Origin: Deinococcus sp. QL22
GTDB lineage: Bacteria; Deinococcota; Deinococci; Deinococcales; Deinococcaceae
Direction: 5' to 3'
Assembly (NCBI RefSeq): GCF_023370075.1
Contig: NZ_CP097149.1
Coordinates: 1,427,001-1,491,000, forward strand
DNA length: 64,000 bases
How positions within the stretch are numbered: the stretch's first letter is position 1; every line of letters starts with the position of its first letter. Below, in pieces: positions 1 through 10,022 of the stretch. The notes beneath the pieces are model-generated. The model had not been told where the DNA came from. It saw nothing but the letters and a program-made list of their open reading frames with translations, and did not search any database. The translations under genes were made by a program, and so were the position numbers.

Positions 1-221
1 TTTATGCCCGCCGCCAGCGTTATGCCTGCCACGTGGTACATCAGCCGGAAGCTGAGGGGGCCGGATTGGGTGTTGGTCAGGTCGGGTAGACCATCATGCA
101 GCAGTTGCTTGTAGTCGTCTTTGGTCACGTTGGGCCAGCGCAGTTGGGCGGCCAGTTGCGTGCCCAGCCACGTTTTGCCGGAAGCGGGGAGGCCAGAAAC
201 GACAAGCAGGATAGGGGTCAT
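1..221 (-). CDS. P-loop kinase, 3' part beyond the window
   Basis: The first 73 codons of a small nucleotide-binding kinase are visible; the rest lies beyond the left edge. The translation opens [20 protein letters not shown], a Walker A loop (GLPASGKT) right after the first beta strand. This is the arrangement of the AAA_33 / chloramphenicol-phosphotransferase-like kinases. The ATG (219-221) overlaps the TGA of the upstream gene as ATGA, so the two are translationally coupled. The N-terminus resembles that of its upstream neighbour, suggesting tandem paralogues. The substrate is unknown. Confidence 0.75.
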   Translation of the reverse strand, partial: MTPILLVVSGLPASGKTWLGTQLAAQLRWPNVTKDDYKQLLHDGLPDLTNTQSGPLSFRLMYHVAGITLAAGI

Positions 222-733
222 GTGTCAGGATTCTGCACCAACGCCAGCACCCTCGCCAGATGTTCTGCCTTCTCGCCGCTGACTGTATCAATCACCATTC
301 GGGCTGAAGTCCACGGCTCGTAGTCATGCCGCGCTACCGCTTCCCACATAGGCGGCTTCCAGCGTCCGGCCCAGTTCCCCTCATCGGCCTGCCGTGTTTC
401 TACCCGCCGCTGATGCTCCTGCACGTCCGAACAGATCACCTCTACATCTAGCATTCGGCTGGAATGCTCCCGCGCCACCGCCTGCCATGCTTCCCGCGTG
501 ACGGGCAGGGGATTTACGCAGTCGGCCACCACCGTTTGCCCCAGCCGCAACGCATCGGCGGCCAGGGCGTAGGCCACCGCGTAGCCCTCAATGCCTACCG
601 AGGGCAGGCCCGTATTCAGCAGCGCCGCCTCTATGGTGTCCAGGCGCAGGTACACGGCGTTCAGGTGGGCCGCCAGCCCCAGCGCCAGCGTGGATTTACC
701 GGAACCGGGCAGGCCAGAAAAGACGATGAGCAT
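218..733 (-). CDS. Small P-loop kinase (AAA_33-like), 171 aa
   Basis: The protein begins [17 protein letters not shown], a textbook Walker A motif (GLPGSGKST) at residues 8-16. An acidic VADCVNPLP segment near residue 90 is a likely Walker B or substrate loop. Length (171 aa) and layout fit the AAA_33 / gluconate- or chloramphenicol-kinase-like P-loop families, which phosphorylate small molecules in the cytoplasm. The substrate cannot be told. Its stop overlaps the start of a second similar kinase by 4 bp. It lies downstream of groEL but behind that gene's terminator, so it probably has its own promoter. No clear ribosome-binding site precedes the ATG. Confidence 0.8.
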   Translation of the reverse strand: MLIVFSGLPGSGKSTLALGLAAHLNAVYLRLDTIEAALLNTGLPSVGIEGYAVAYALAADALRLGQTVVADCVNPLPVTREAWQAVAREHSSRMLDVEVICSDVQEHQRRVETRQADEGNWAGRWKPPMWEAVARHDYEPWTSARMVIDTVSGEKAEHLARVLALVQNPDT

Positions 734-756
734 GGGGAGAGGATAGGAGACAATAC

Positions 757-784
757 AAAAAAAGCCGAGGCAAACGCCCCGGCT
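757..784 (-). terminator. Rho-independent terminator after groEL
   Basis: On the minus strand a 9-bp stem (AGCCGGGGC / GCCTCGGCT, one G-T pair) with a 4-nt loop is followed by seven T residues. It starts 21 bp after the groEL stop and closes the groES-groEL transcript before the downstream kinases. Confidence 0.9.
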
Positions 785-805
785 CTCTTTCCAACTTTAC
801 TTGCT

Positions 806-2494
<1,689 letters not shown>

Positions 2495-2534
2495 TCAGGG
2501 GCGGCCTACCGATTGCGGCGGGCCAGCTCAACCT

Positions 2535-2822
2535 TTACTCAACGATGGCGAGGATGTCGCGTTCGGCCAGCAGGCTGTAGTTCTTGCCTTCCAGCGTCAC
2601 TTCGGTGCCGCCGTACTTGGCGAAGTACACGACGTCGCCCACGTTGACCTCGACGGCCATCCGGGTTCCGTTCTCCAGCACTTTGCCGTTGCCGACTGCA
2701 ACGACGCGCCCGCGCTGGCTCTTTTCTTTGGCGCTGTCAGGCACGTACAAGCCGCCCGCAGTCTTCGTTTCGGTGTCTTCGACAATTTCAACCAGCACAC
2801 GATCGCCCAAAGGTTTAAGCAT
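2535..2822 (-). CDS. groS: 10 kDa co-chaperonin GroES
   Basis: GroES is the heptameric lid of the GroEL chamber. The 95-aa product [20 protein letters not shown] has the family start. The mobile loop ([16 protein letters not shown]) that contacts GroEL and the C-terminal [11 protein letters not shown] are both present. A GGAGGA ribosome-binding site sits 8 nt upstream of the ATG. It is the first gene of the groESL operon. A sigma-70-like promoter is visible about 80 bp upstream. No CIRCE operator was found in the leader. Confidence 0.98.
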   Translation of the reverse strand: MLKPLGDRVLVEIVEDTETKTAGGLYVPDSAKEKSQRGRVVAVGNGKVLENGTRMAVEVNVGDVVYFAKYGGTEVTLEGKNYSLLAERDILAIVE

Positions 2823-2903
2823 GGGTAGTCCTCCGTAATGTGAATTGGGGTAAAAGGCAACACCCGCCAGACAACCCGGCGTGTTTTTGCCGTTCCAGAC
2901 GCA

Positions 2904-2933
2904 ATGCTAGTCGCTCTTCTACAGAAATGTCAA
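2904..2933 (-). promoter_or_regulatory. Probable sigma-70 promoter of groESL
   Basis: On the minus strand a perfect TTGACA (2928-2933) is followed after 18 bp by TAGCAT (2904-2909; 4 of 6 to consensus). It lies 82 bp before the groES start and points into it. It is inferred from sequence only. Confidence 0.6.
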
Positions 2934-3020
2934 ATGGGAGAAGCTGAGAATCTGAGTGTGGTGCGCTCAAGTGCGTCTAGCACGCTCAAATCACGTATTG
3001 CCATTTATTCTATTGCGTGT

Positions 3021-3047
3021 AACATATATATGTGCGAGCAACATATA
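3021..3047. repeat. Two AACATATA direct repeats
   Basis: AACATATA occurs at 3021-3028 and 3040-3047, 19 bp apart (about two helical turns), in an AT-rich island between groES and the GGDEF gene. The spacing suits a dimeric DNA-binding protein. The tail of the downstream GGDEF protein is a ribbon-helix-helix fold, so autoregulation is a possibility only. Confidence 0.35.
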
Positions 3048-3110
3048 CTCAGATTGACCTGATGCCCGGTTGATCGTCCTGCCCTGTTGCCTTATCCCGG
3101 AGGAACGTCA

Positions 3111-3716
3111 ATGGCCCGACCCGATATTCTGTCCCGCAATCCCTTTGAAGATGCTTTTGATCGTTTGGGCGCGGCTCCCCTGACTTTGGCTGTGTTGGAC
3201 TTAGATCATTTCAAGACCTTGAACGACACGCTCGGCCACACCGAAGGAGACCGGGTATTGCGTGGCATAGAGCGCCTGCTCAGCGGCTCTCTGCCCAGCG
3301 GAAGTATCATCGGGCGCATCGGCGGCGACGAGTACGCGGCGATTTTGCCCGAAACCGCTGCTGAAACCGCCCTAATTCTGTTCGATGAGGTCATCCGCCA
3401 TTTCCAGATTCACCGCGATCCGCACTGGCCGCGTACCTTGGGCCTGAGCGTGGGTATCGCTTCCCGCCCCGCGCACGCCAGCGTCTACGCCGACCTGTAC
3501 CGCGCCGCCGATGAAGCCTTGCTGCGTGCCAAACGCGAAGGCCGCAGCCGCGCCTGCATTTTTGTGGAATCCAAGATGGTGCTGAAGAGCAACTACTACC
3601 CGAAGAGCCAACTGGAACGGCTGGCCAAGCTGAGCAATGCGCTGGGGCGAACAGAAGCCAGCCTGCTGCGGGAGGCGCTGGATGATCTGATCGAGCGGAA
3701 CCGGGGGGCACTGTGA
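3111..3716 (+). CDS. GGDEF diguanylate cyclase with C-terminal ribbon-helix-helix domain
   Basis: A 201-aa protein with a compact GGDEF domain (about residues 22-152). It has the metal-binding [11 protein letters not shown] (29-39) and the active-site loop [10 protein letters not shown] (GGDEY, 71-75), so c-di-GMP synthesis is plausible. No N-terminal sensor domain exists. The RxxD inhibitory site upstream of GGDEY is absent (PSGS there). Residues 156-197 (strand KSNYYPKSQ, helix [12 protein letters not shown], helix [16 protein letters not shown]) look like a CopG/Arc-type ribbon-helix-helix DNA-binding unit. The start is set by GGAGGA 7 nt before ATG 3111; an ATG 24 bp upstream has no such site. 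The stop overlaps the next gene by 4 bp. Confidence 0.88.
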   Translation: MARPDILSRNPFEDAFDRLGAAPLTLAVLDLDHFKTLNDTLGHTEGDRVLRGIERLLSGSLPSGSIIGRIGGDEYAAILPETAAETALILFDEVIRHFQIHRDPHWPRTLGLSVGIASRPAHASVYADLYRAADEALLRAKREGRSRACIFVESKMVLKSNYYPKSQLERLAKLSNALGRTEASLLREALDDLIERNRGAL

Positions 3717-5371
3717 GTGCGGAGCGTGGGGGACGGATCGTGGAACGTGGGCCAGACCAAGCCCTAGCTGCCAACCCCATTCCCGCCGCTTGGCACGCAG
3801 CGTTGGCCGAAGCCTGGGCCGCCTACTGCTCCGGCTCCTATCCCATCGGCGCGGTCATTGTGGACGGCGCGGGCAACGTGATCGCACGCGGGCGCAACCG
3901 TTTGGGCGAGGCACGGGGAGCGGAAGGCGGGCAGATTGGCGGGCATGATCTGGCCCACGCCGAGATCAATGCGCTGCTGAATGTGGCCGACATGCCGCGC
4001 CCAGAGGTGTACAGCTGGACGCTACTGACCACCGTGGAACCCTGCCCGCAATGTGCCGGAGCCATTGCCATGAGCGGCATCCGCGCCGTGCAGTACGCCG
4101 CGCCTGACCCCTGGGCGGGCTGCACACGCCTGCTCACCAATGATCCGTATGTCGCCAAAAAGGGCATTGCGGTGGGCCGAGCGCCCGATATGGTGCAGGC
4201 GGCGGCGCTGAGGCTGGTGCTGGTGGGCTTTTTGGAGGCCAATAGCAATCCCTACGCCCGCTTACTCCAATCCTTTACTGCATATCCCAACGACCTGAAT
4301 GCTGCCCGCGCCCTGCACGCTTCCGGTACAGTGGCGGCCTTACGTGAGCAGAAAGCCGATCTGAACGAAGTTTTGCCAGTCTTACTGGCAGGCTGGACAC
4401 CAACAGAAGCTGACCTACTTCCTACAGTCCACACCTCAGAACCCGACAACAGAACTGGCCGCGCCTGCGTCTGGATAGAACATCAAGACAGAATCCTGAT
4501 GACCGAACTGGAATCGGGCGGCTGGACACTCCCCGGCGGTGGCATTCACCCCGGCGAGGAAGGGGGCGCGGCGGCGATGCGGGAAGCGTGGGAAGAATGC
4601 GGCGCGGTGGTAGAAATCACAGGCGAAACCGTATTTCTCACGGAAGGAACGCTGTGCTTTCCGGCCCGCCTTCACCCCGCTCACCCCGAACTGCACCCCA
4701 GCCTGGAGCGGCGGGCACGGGCATGGATCAACCCGCGGGCGCTGCCTTGGGCCGATGACAAACAAATTCGGCAAGTGCTGGAGGCATGGAACCAAACCCC
4801 GCCCACGCTGGCGCTTCCGCCCCGTGTGGCCCACGCTCTGGCTGAAGCTGCACGCCTGAACTTTGACCGATGTTGCAGCTTGGAAGCCGGGCGTTTGCTG
4901 CGAACGTTGGCCGCGACCCGTCCCGGCGCACGTTTGGCGGAACTGGAGAGCGGCACAGGCGTAAGCGCGGCGTGGTTGCTGTCTGGAATGAGTGCCGGGG
5001 CGCATCTCCTGACTATCGAATCTGACGCGCAACGTGCCGCAATTGCCCGCGAAGTCTTGAAAGGTGACGCCCGCGTGACGGCCCTGCACGGCGACTGGCA
5101 AGCCGCTTTATCGCATGGCCCCTTTGATCTGATCTTCAGTGATTCCGCCCCGGCCAAACGGGAGACAGAGCATCTGAAGAATCTGGTAGACGCTCTGAAT
5201 CTCGGTGGAATGTTGGTGCTGGACAACTTCAGCCCGCCTGCGCTGTTGCCCGCAGCCCTGCACGGCGGCGATCCGGAGCGCGAACGCCTGTGGTCGCATC
5301 CCCACCTAAGCTGTAGCGAAGTGGCTGTCAGCGTCAGCGAGCACGTGATCCTGGCGGTGCGGGTGTCCTGA
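3713..5371 (+). CDS. Deaminase-Nudix-methyltransferase triple fusion, 552 aa
   Basis: Three enzyme domains in one chain. Residues about 22-175 are a zinc deaminase of the CDA/CMP-deaminase-like fold, with HAEIN (82-86) and PCPQC (110-114) supplying the zinc ligands and catalytic Glu. Residues about 248-355 are a Nudix hydrolase with a complete Nudix box (275-298: G-x5-E-x7-RE-A-x-EE-x-G). Residues about 385-552 resemble a class I SAM methyltransferase of the O-methyltransferase type (LAELESGTGVSAAWLL, LLTIESD, FDLIFSDSAP). The start is a GTG whose last two bases begin the TGA of the GGDEF gene, so translation is coupled. A role in cleaning or modifying damaged nucleotides is an inference. No break suggests misassembly. 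Confidence 0.85.
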   Translation: MSAERGGRIVERGPDQALAANPIPAAWHAALAEAWAAYCSGSYPIGAVIVDGAGNVIARGRNRLGEARGAEGGQIGGHDLAHAEINALLNVADMPRPEVYSWTLLTTVEPCPQCAGAIAMSGIRAVQYAAPDPWAGCTRLLTNDPYVAKKGIAVGRAPDMVQAAALRLVLVGFLEANSNPYARLLQSFTAYPNDLNAARALHASGTVAALREQKADLNEVLPVLLAGWTPTEADLLPTVHTSEPDNRTGRACVWIEHQDRILMTELESGGWTLPGGGIHPGEEGGAAAMREAWEECGAVVEITGETVFLTEGTLCFPARLHPAHPELHPSLERRARAWINPRALPWADDKQIRQVLEAWNQTPPTLALPPRVAHALAEAARLNFDRCCSLEAGRLLRTLAATRPGARLAELESGTGVSAAWLLSGMSAGAHLLTIESDAQRAAIAREVLKGDARVTALHGDWQAALSHGPFDLIFSDSAPAKRETEHLKNLVDALNLGGMLVLDNFSPPALLPAALHGGDPERERLWSHPHLSCSEVAVSVSEHVILAVRVS

Positions 5372-5542
5372 GGGCAAAGGGTGGCAGCTTCTTTAAGTTC
5401 TGGTCAAGGGCGCGTCAGCTTGGGCGGATAAGATAAGGGGTCAAAGGATTTCTGGCATCCTGAACAAAGGCGAATTGTCCCAACTTTTGTGAACTTTTCG
5501 TTACCTGACCACCCGTTTTTCAGCCTGCTGGCCCCCATTGGA

Positions 5543-5548
5543 TACACT
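5543..5548 (+). promoter_or_regulatory. Leaderless -10 box TACACT
   Basis: TACACT lies 7 nt before ATG 5556 with no Shine-Dalgarno sequence, the layout of a leaderless transcript. Confidence 0.55.
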
Positions 5549-5555
5549 GACCCTA

Positions 5556-5996
5556 ATGAAACGCCGTATTTTCCCCCTGATCTTTCTGTTAGCCCTTGCT
5601 GCTCCGGCACACGGGCTCAAGCTGATTGTGTGGGATCGGGAACTGCAGACCAAACTGGGCTACGGCGAAAGTAGCGGCAACAAGTTCAGCGTGCAGTTGG
5701 TTCCCAATTACAGCGGCCCCGTGGTGGTGCTGTTTTCTCAGACCGACGAAGAGAAAGCCAAAGCCAGCTTTCCAGGCCTGCAAAGCCGCTACGACGGCAC
5801 ACTCAAGGCTGGGCAACTGATCCTGCAAGCGCCCGAACAACGCCTCAGCACGCTGAGCGCGAACGCGGTGGCAGGCAACACGACGCTCACCTTGGCCCGC
5901 TTCCTGTCGGCCTTCAAGCTGAGTGTCAGTGGTTCACCCAGCGGCCAGACGCTCAGCCTGCCGGGCCTGAAAGCTGCAGGGACAGACAACAAATAA
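5556..5996 (+). CDS. Secreted protein of unknown function, 146 aa
   Basis: The product begins with a signal peptide (MKRRIFPLIFLLALAAPAHG; cleavage probable after AHG, about residue 20) and has no further membrane segment, so it should be exported. The mature part is short, rich in Ser, Leu and Gly, has no Cys, and matches no family I recognise. ATG 5556 is preferred over one 18 bp upstream because a TACACT -10 box precedes it by 7 nt and because it places the signal peptide at the N-terminus. It lies 122 bp upstream of a response-regulator gene in the same direction; any link is unproven. Confidence 0.72.
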   Translation: MKRRIFPLIFLLALAAPAHGLKLIVWDRELQTKLGYGESSGNKFSVQLVPNYSGPVVVLFSQTDEEKAKASFPGLQSRYDGTLKAGQLILQAPEQRLSTLSANAVAGNTTLTLARFLSAFKLSVSGSPSGQTLSLPGLKAAGTDNK

Positions 5997-6118
5997 GGTT
6001 CATGCTGGAGTGGTTTTAAGGCCTGTGCCTCTGGTGGGGCCTCCATTCTCTTAAAGCTGAGGTTCAGCAGCGTAAGATCAGCCCAGAACTCTCATCTTTT
6101 TCTCAAGGAGACTGACCC

Positions 6119-6778
6119 ATGCTCGCGCAGATTCTGGTTGTCGAAGACGATCCCCACTTGGGGCCGCTGCTCAAGGAATACCTGTCCGCCGATTATCAGG
6201 TGCATCATGCGGCGACCCTGAAAGACGCGCAGGCATGGCTGGGCACGCACAGCGCTCAACTTATTTTGCTGGATCTGAATTTGCCCGATGGCGACGGCCT
6301 CGACTTGGTGCAGGCGCTGCGGCAATATTCCAGTACGCCTGTGCTGGTGCTGTCGGCCCGCAGCGGCGTACAGGAGCGGGTGGCAGGCCTGAATGCCGGG
6401 GCCGACGACTACCTGACCAAGCCCTTTGCGATGCCGGAACTCGATGCCCGCATTACCGCCCTGCTGCGCCGCACCGCCGCTGGAACGGGCGTCAATCTCG
6501 GCAACACTAGCCTCAGCACTTCTAGCCTTCTGCTGACCGTAAACGACAAAAACATCAACCTGACCGAGCACGAGGCCCGGATTCTGGAACTGATGATGCG
6601 CACGCCGGAGCGCGTGTTTAGCCGCGCCGACATAGAGTCGCACCTGTACGGCTGGGAAACGCCCAACTCCAACTCGGTGGAAGTGCGGATTTCGCAGCTT
6701 CGCAAAAAACTGGAGCAATCAGCCAGCGACCTGCGGATTCGCACGATTCGCAACGTCGGCTACGTGTTGCAGGTCTGA
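6119..6778 (+). CDS. OmpR/PhoB-family response regulator
   Basis: A 219-aa two-component regulator. The receiver domain (1-115) has the acidic pocket E9-D10-D11, phospho-acceptor D52 in LLDLNLPD, the switch residue S79 and K101 in YLTKPF. The C-terminal part (about 130-219) is a winged-helix domain with [14 protein letters not shown] and the recognition segment [15 protein letters not shown], ending [13 protein letters not shown] as in OmpR-type regulators. AAGGAG sits 9 nt before ATG 6119. The sensor kinase follows 18 bp downstream, so the pair is an operon. The signal and target genes are unknown. Confidence 0.94.
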   Translation: MLAQILVVEDDPHLGPLLKEYLSADYQVHHAATLKDAQAWLGTHSAQLILLDLNLPDGDGLDLVQALRQYSSTPVLVLSARSGVQERVAGLNAGADDYLTKPFAMPELDARITALLRRTAAGTGVNLGNTSLSTSSLLLTVNDKNINLTEHEARILELMMRTPERVFSRADIESHLYGWETPNSNSVEVRISQLRKKLEQSASDLRIRTIRNVGYVLQV

Positions 6779-6796
6779 GCGCCCACAGAACCGCCC

Positions 6797-8221
6797 ATGA
6801 CGCCGCGCCCGGTTACTCCCGCCGATGCCGACCTGACCCGCACCCCCCCGATGGCGGGCGTGGTGCAGGTGGGCGGGCGCGGCGTACCGATTACGCCCGG
6901 CGCAGGTCTGCATACGGCGCGGGTGGCGTGGCGGCACAGCCTGCGCTTCCGGCTGGCGCTGGTGTATACGTTGGTGGCCCTGGCCCTCATTAGCGTGATC
7001 GGGTTAGGCGTCATAACGCTATTGCTGCGCCAGATGGACGCCCAATTCGATGCCCGCCTGAGCGAGCGGGCCGATACCCTGGCCGAAGCCTACGTGGGCC
7101 AGAGGTTGGGTAAAGTCTCTGTGCCAGCGGGCGGCTACACCATGTTGATCGGGAAAGATGGCCGGGTTACCGTTGCCAGCCTGAGCCTTGTTGACTATGA
7201 CAAGTCGCCGTTTCCGTTTGCAGATCAGACTCAGGTGACTATTCAGGACACGCCGGTTCGCGCCGTAACACGCAAAGTCGGAGATTTTGGCACGCTCTGG
7301 GTGGGCCTTCCCACCGACGCGTTGGTGGATGCCCGTGCCAGTGCAGGCCGGGCGCTGGCGTTGGCCCTGCTGGTCACGCCGGTGCTGATGCTCCTGATTG
7401 GTCTGTGGGTGGGCCGCCGCGCCCTGAACGGGCTAGGCCGCGCCGCTGCTCTGGCCGACCAGATCGACCCGACCCATTCGGTGGCGACCCTGCCGCTCCC
7501 CGCCCGTGAGGACGAGGTTCACCGCCTGCTGACGGCCATCAACCGCCTGTTGGTCAGAATTGATGCGGGGCAGGCCCGGGAAAAGCAACTGCTGGGCCAG
7601 ATCGTGCACGAGTTGGGTGCGCCCCTGACGGTGTTGCGGGCCAGTCTCGCGCGGGCCAGCGAGCGCACCTCGGATCCAGAAGTGCAACGCGCCGCGCTGG
7701 TGGCTGACGAACTGACCTTTACCACGCAGGATTTGATGCAGTTGGCACGCGGGCAACTGGAACTGAAACTGGCGTGGCACTTCATCCCCGCCCGGACTTT
7801 GCAGGGCCGCCTTGATCGCCTTGTTCCCGGCACGGTGTTCGATGGAGACTGGACGGGCAGCCTGCTGTGCGACCCAGACCGCCTCACGCAGGCCATCCGC
7901 AATTTGCTCGCCAATGGCCGCCGCGCCGCTGGCCCCGATGGGCGTGTGGTCATCACACTCACCGAAACGCCAGAAGTCATCACGTTCCGGGTGTGCGACA
8001 CCGGCCCCGGGTTGCCCGCCGAACTCGGAGACCGGATTTTCGAACCGTTCGTGAGTGGCAGCGGCAGCAGTGGCCTTGGCCTGAGCGTCAGCCGTCAGAT
8101 TGCGCTGATGCATGGGGGAACACTGACGGCCAGCACACAGCGGGCCAGCGGCGCAGAGTTTGTGCTGACGATTCCGGGGGCGGCGCTTGGGGATGACGAG
8201 GATGAGGTGGGGGAAGGGTAG
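6797..8221 (+). CDS. Sensor histidine kinase, partner of the upstream regulator
   Basis: A 474-aa inner-membrane kinase. Two membrane segments (about 53-77 and 184-205) flank a roughly 105-aa extracytoplasmic sensor region. A HAMP-like stretch follows, then the H-box [12 protein letters not shown] with phosphorylation site H271. The ATPase part has an N-box ([10 protein letters not shown]), a D-box (CDTGPGLP) and a G-box (SSGLGLSVS). The N-box is followed by a shorter, less conserved segment than usual. The N-terminus carries an unusual 45-residue Pro/Gly/Thr-rich cytoplasmic leader. There is no strong ribosome-binding site, so an internal start (Met19) is possible. Confidence 0.92.
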   Translation: MTPRPVTPADADLTRTPPMAGVVQVGGRGVPITPGAGLHTARVAWRHSLRFRLALVYTLVALALISVIGLGVITLLLRQMDAQFDARLSERADTLAEAYVGQRLGKVSVPAGGYTMLIGKDGRVTVASLSLVDYDKSPFPFADQTQVTIQDTPVRAVTRKVGDFGTLWVGLPTDALVDARASAGRALALALLVTPVLMLLIGLWVGRRALNGLGRAAALADQIDPTHSVATLPLPAREDEVHRLLTAINRLLVRIDAGQAREKQLLGQIVHELGAPLTVLRASLARASERTSDPEVQRAALVADELTFTTQDLMQLARGQLELKLAWHFIPARTLQGRLDRLVPGTVFDGDWTGSLLCDPDRLTQAIRNLLANGRRAAGPDGRVVITLTETPEVITFRVCDTGPGLPAELGDRIFEPFVSGSGSSGLGLSVSRQIALMHGGTLTASTQRASGAEFVLTIPGAALGDDEDEVGEG

Positions 8222-8267
8222 AGGCTCCGGCTTCAGCGAGTGATTGAGAGCGGGTTTTGAGGTTGCT

Positions 8268-8454
8268 GTCACGTTGGATTCCCCCGCCCCCAAAGGAGTC
8301 AGGGGAGTTGTCGCTCCGCTGAGGAGGAGTCATCTTGTCGCGTTCCTACCCGCCTTGTTCCTTCACCTGAAGCGGAATCGCCAGTCGTCTTAGAGATGGA
8401 ATTGGCGCGCGCGTTGCACGCACCTTGGGGCCTCACACAGCCAGGGGCGAGAGG
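8268..8454 (+). repeat. Dispersed intergenic repeat, copy A
   Basis: This fills most of the 303-bp gap between the kinase and the S66 peptidase genes; no gene is seen there. It shares ordered blocks with copies at 9645 and 42040: an ACGTTGGA-CCCCC start, CATCTTGTCGCGTT, GAAGCGGAATCGCCAGT, ATGGAATTGG, GCGCGTTGCACGCAC and GCCTCACAC. Reading frames crossing it encode Pro/Arg-rich low-complexity peptides and are not convincing genes. Confidence 0.7.
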
Positions 8455-8524
8455 ATGTAATGGTTTGGTTTAGCCCCTCCCTCTTGCCCCTGCTTGGATC
8501 CTTAGGCCGCCTCCAAACACAGTT

Positions 8525-9577
8525 TCACGGCGTTACCGTGATCCGCCCTGCTACCGGATCGAGCCTGACCCTCGCGCCCATCGGCAGCGTCAGTTGGGGG
8601 CTGGTATGGCCGAAATCCACGTTGGCGACCACAGGCAGATCGGCGCGGCCTGCCTCGGCCAGTACGCGGCGCACCCAGCGGTAGAGGCTGGCGGTCATGT
8701 CGGGGGTGTAGTCGCGGGGGCGGGCGAGGATCAGGCCAGCGGCCCCGGCCAGGATGCCCTGCGCGGCAAAATTCCGCAGCCAGTAGCCGACTTGAGCAGG
8801 CGGCGGCACATCGTTGCTGGTTTCTAGGGTCAGCACTGCGCCGCGCCACAGGTCGGGGCCAGGCCAGCCGGGAGTGCCGTTCAGCATGTCCAGCACCTCT
8901 AGGCAGCCGCCCAGCAGGTGCCCTTCGGCGGGCGCTTGGCCCTGCAACCATTCCCAGCCATTACCCGGCAAGAAAGAACGGCGAACATGTTGCAAGGTTT
9001 CGTCTTCCCAGTCCTCTGCACCTTGTGTCCATTCGGGGGCGGGCGTCAGGTCAAAGGGTTCATCCAGCACCAGCGCCCGCCGCAACCCGTCCAGCGTAAA
9101 GGGATGAATACCGCCATTTTCGGCGAGATCGGTGAGCAGCGCGGGGCCGTGATAGGCCATGACACCCGCCCGCGCAAACTGCATCAGCGTAAAGGTGGAA
9201 TCGCTGTAGCCCAGAAACGCTTTGGGGTAGGCGCGGATCAGACCGGGCTTCAGGTGCGGCAGCAGGCGGATGCTGTCGTCGCCGCCGATGATGCTGACCA
9301 TGCCGTGAATATCCGGGTTTTCCAGTGCCCAGTGCAGGTCGTCGGCGCGGGCCTCGGGGTGGGCGTCCAGATAATCGGGGCCACGCAGGGCGTTGGGCGC
9401 GGGCACGATTTCCCAACCGAGGCTGTCGGCCACCTGGCGCACGCCAGCGCGGTAGCGGGCCATCACTTCGGTCACAAAGCCGCTGGACAGGCTGAGCGCC
9501 GCCACCCGCGAACCGGGCACGAGGCGGGGCGGGCAGATGAACACGGGCGGCGTGGGGGGAGTGGTCAGGCTGGACAT
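8525..9577 (-). CDS. S66-family LD-carboxypeptidase / MccF-like serine peptidase
   Basis: A 350-aa peptidase of the S66 family, which trims L,D-bonds in cytoplasmic muropeptides or, in MccF types, cleaves microcin-like peptidyl nucleotides. The nucleophile elbow GYSDST near residue 140, an ENPDIHGMVSIIGGDD segment and the late histidine in NVDFGHTSPQ match the Ser-Glu-His arrangement. Length and the C-terminal part favour the MccF-like branch. ATG 9577 is chosen because a TACTCT box lies 5 nt upstream; a longer upstream extension would run through repeat DNA. No operon partner is evident. Confidence 0.87.
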   Translation of the reverse strand: MSSLTTPPTPPVFICPPRLVPGSRVAALSLSSGFVTEVMARYRAGVRQVADSLGWEIVPAPNALRGPDYLDAHPEARADDLHWALENPDIHGMVSIIGGDDSIRLLPHLKPGLIRAYPKAFLGYSDSTFTLMQFARAGVMAYHGPALLTDLAENGGIHPFTLDGLRRALVLDEPFDLTPAPEWTQGAEDWEDETLQHVRRSFLPGNGWEWLQGQAPAEGHLLGGCLEVLDMLNGTPGWPGPDLWRGAVLTLETSNDVPPPAQVGYWLRNFAAQGILAGAAGLILARPRDYTPDMTASLYRWVRRVLAEAGRADLPVVANVDFGHTSPQLTLPMGARVRLDPVAGRITVTP

Positions 9578-9582
9578 GCGCC

Positions 9583-9588
9583 AGAGTA
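9583..9588 (-). promoter_or_regulatory. Leaderless -10 box TACTCT
   Basis: TACTCT lies 5 nt before ATG 9577 of the S66 peptidase. The surrounding CTCTGGCGCATG is shared with the peroxiredoxin start at 31387. Confidence 0.5.
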
Positions 9589-9644
9589 GCGGGCGGGACG
9601 GGGGGAGGTATGGGCGGAATGGCGGAGGCGGCGTTACTTTGGGG

Positions 9645-9935
9645 TGGTTTTTGGCCTTCTCCCACGTTGGACTCCCCCAGCCCCCACCCCCAAAGGGGTC
9701 AGGGAGTTGGCGTTGCACTGGGCAGGATTGATCTTGTCGCGTTTTGACTCGGCCCACTCCCTCTTTTGAAGCGGAATTGCCAGTTCATTCCAAAATGGAA
9801 TTGGCCCGCGCGTTACACGCACGACGGCCTCACACGGAGTTAGGTGGGAAATACTTGAGGGTGGCGGTGTCAGGGGCTTCTAGCTCCTCACCCTTGACTA
9901 GCACAGCCCGAAGGTGGGACTCGCAGAGCTGCGAA
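9645..9935 (+). repeat. Dispersed intergenic repeat, copy B
   Basis: Copy B shares with copy C (42040-42320) GGCAGGATTGATCTTGTCGC, then GAATTGCCAGTT-type, GGAATTGGCCCG and GACGGCCTCACACGG blocks, and near its end GCTCCTCACCCTTG. It contains the inverted repeat ATTCCA-AAA-TGGAAT (9787-9801). It occupies most of the 445-bp gap between the S66 peptidase and GNAT genes; no gene is seen in the gap. Small frames here give low-complexity peptides. Confidence 0.72.
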
Positions 9936-10012
9936 GCAGAGGGGTGAGTGAGCAACGCGATTGTCCTTCTGCCCTTTCTTAGACACTCAGACCCTAGACC
10001 CTTAGACTGCTC
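9925..10012 (+). repeat. Second repeat type with TAGACCC heptamers
   Basis: Starting with TCGCAGAGCTGCGAAGCA and ending in a run of TTAGAC / CAGACCC / TAGACCC units (9979-10008), this block resembles 40207-40288 in the same order, including a GCGATTG(T/C)CTTC stretch between. It runs up to the GNAT stop codon at 10023. Confidence 0.6.
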
Positions 10013-10022
10013 CCAGGCTCAA

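Noticed and set aside
2823..3110. CIRCE operator or radiation/desiccation motif before groES
   Set aside because: Neither TTAGCACTC-N9-GAGTGCTAA nor a TTATG...CATAA palindrome of the right length is present.
9634..9822. 62-codon minus-strand frame in repeat copy B, similar to one in copy C (41975-42301)
   Set aside because: Similarity between the peptides follows from the repeat DNA; composition is Pro/Arg-rich and there is no start signal.
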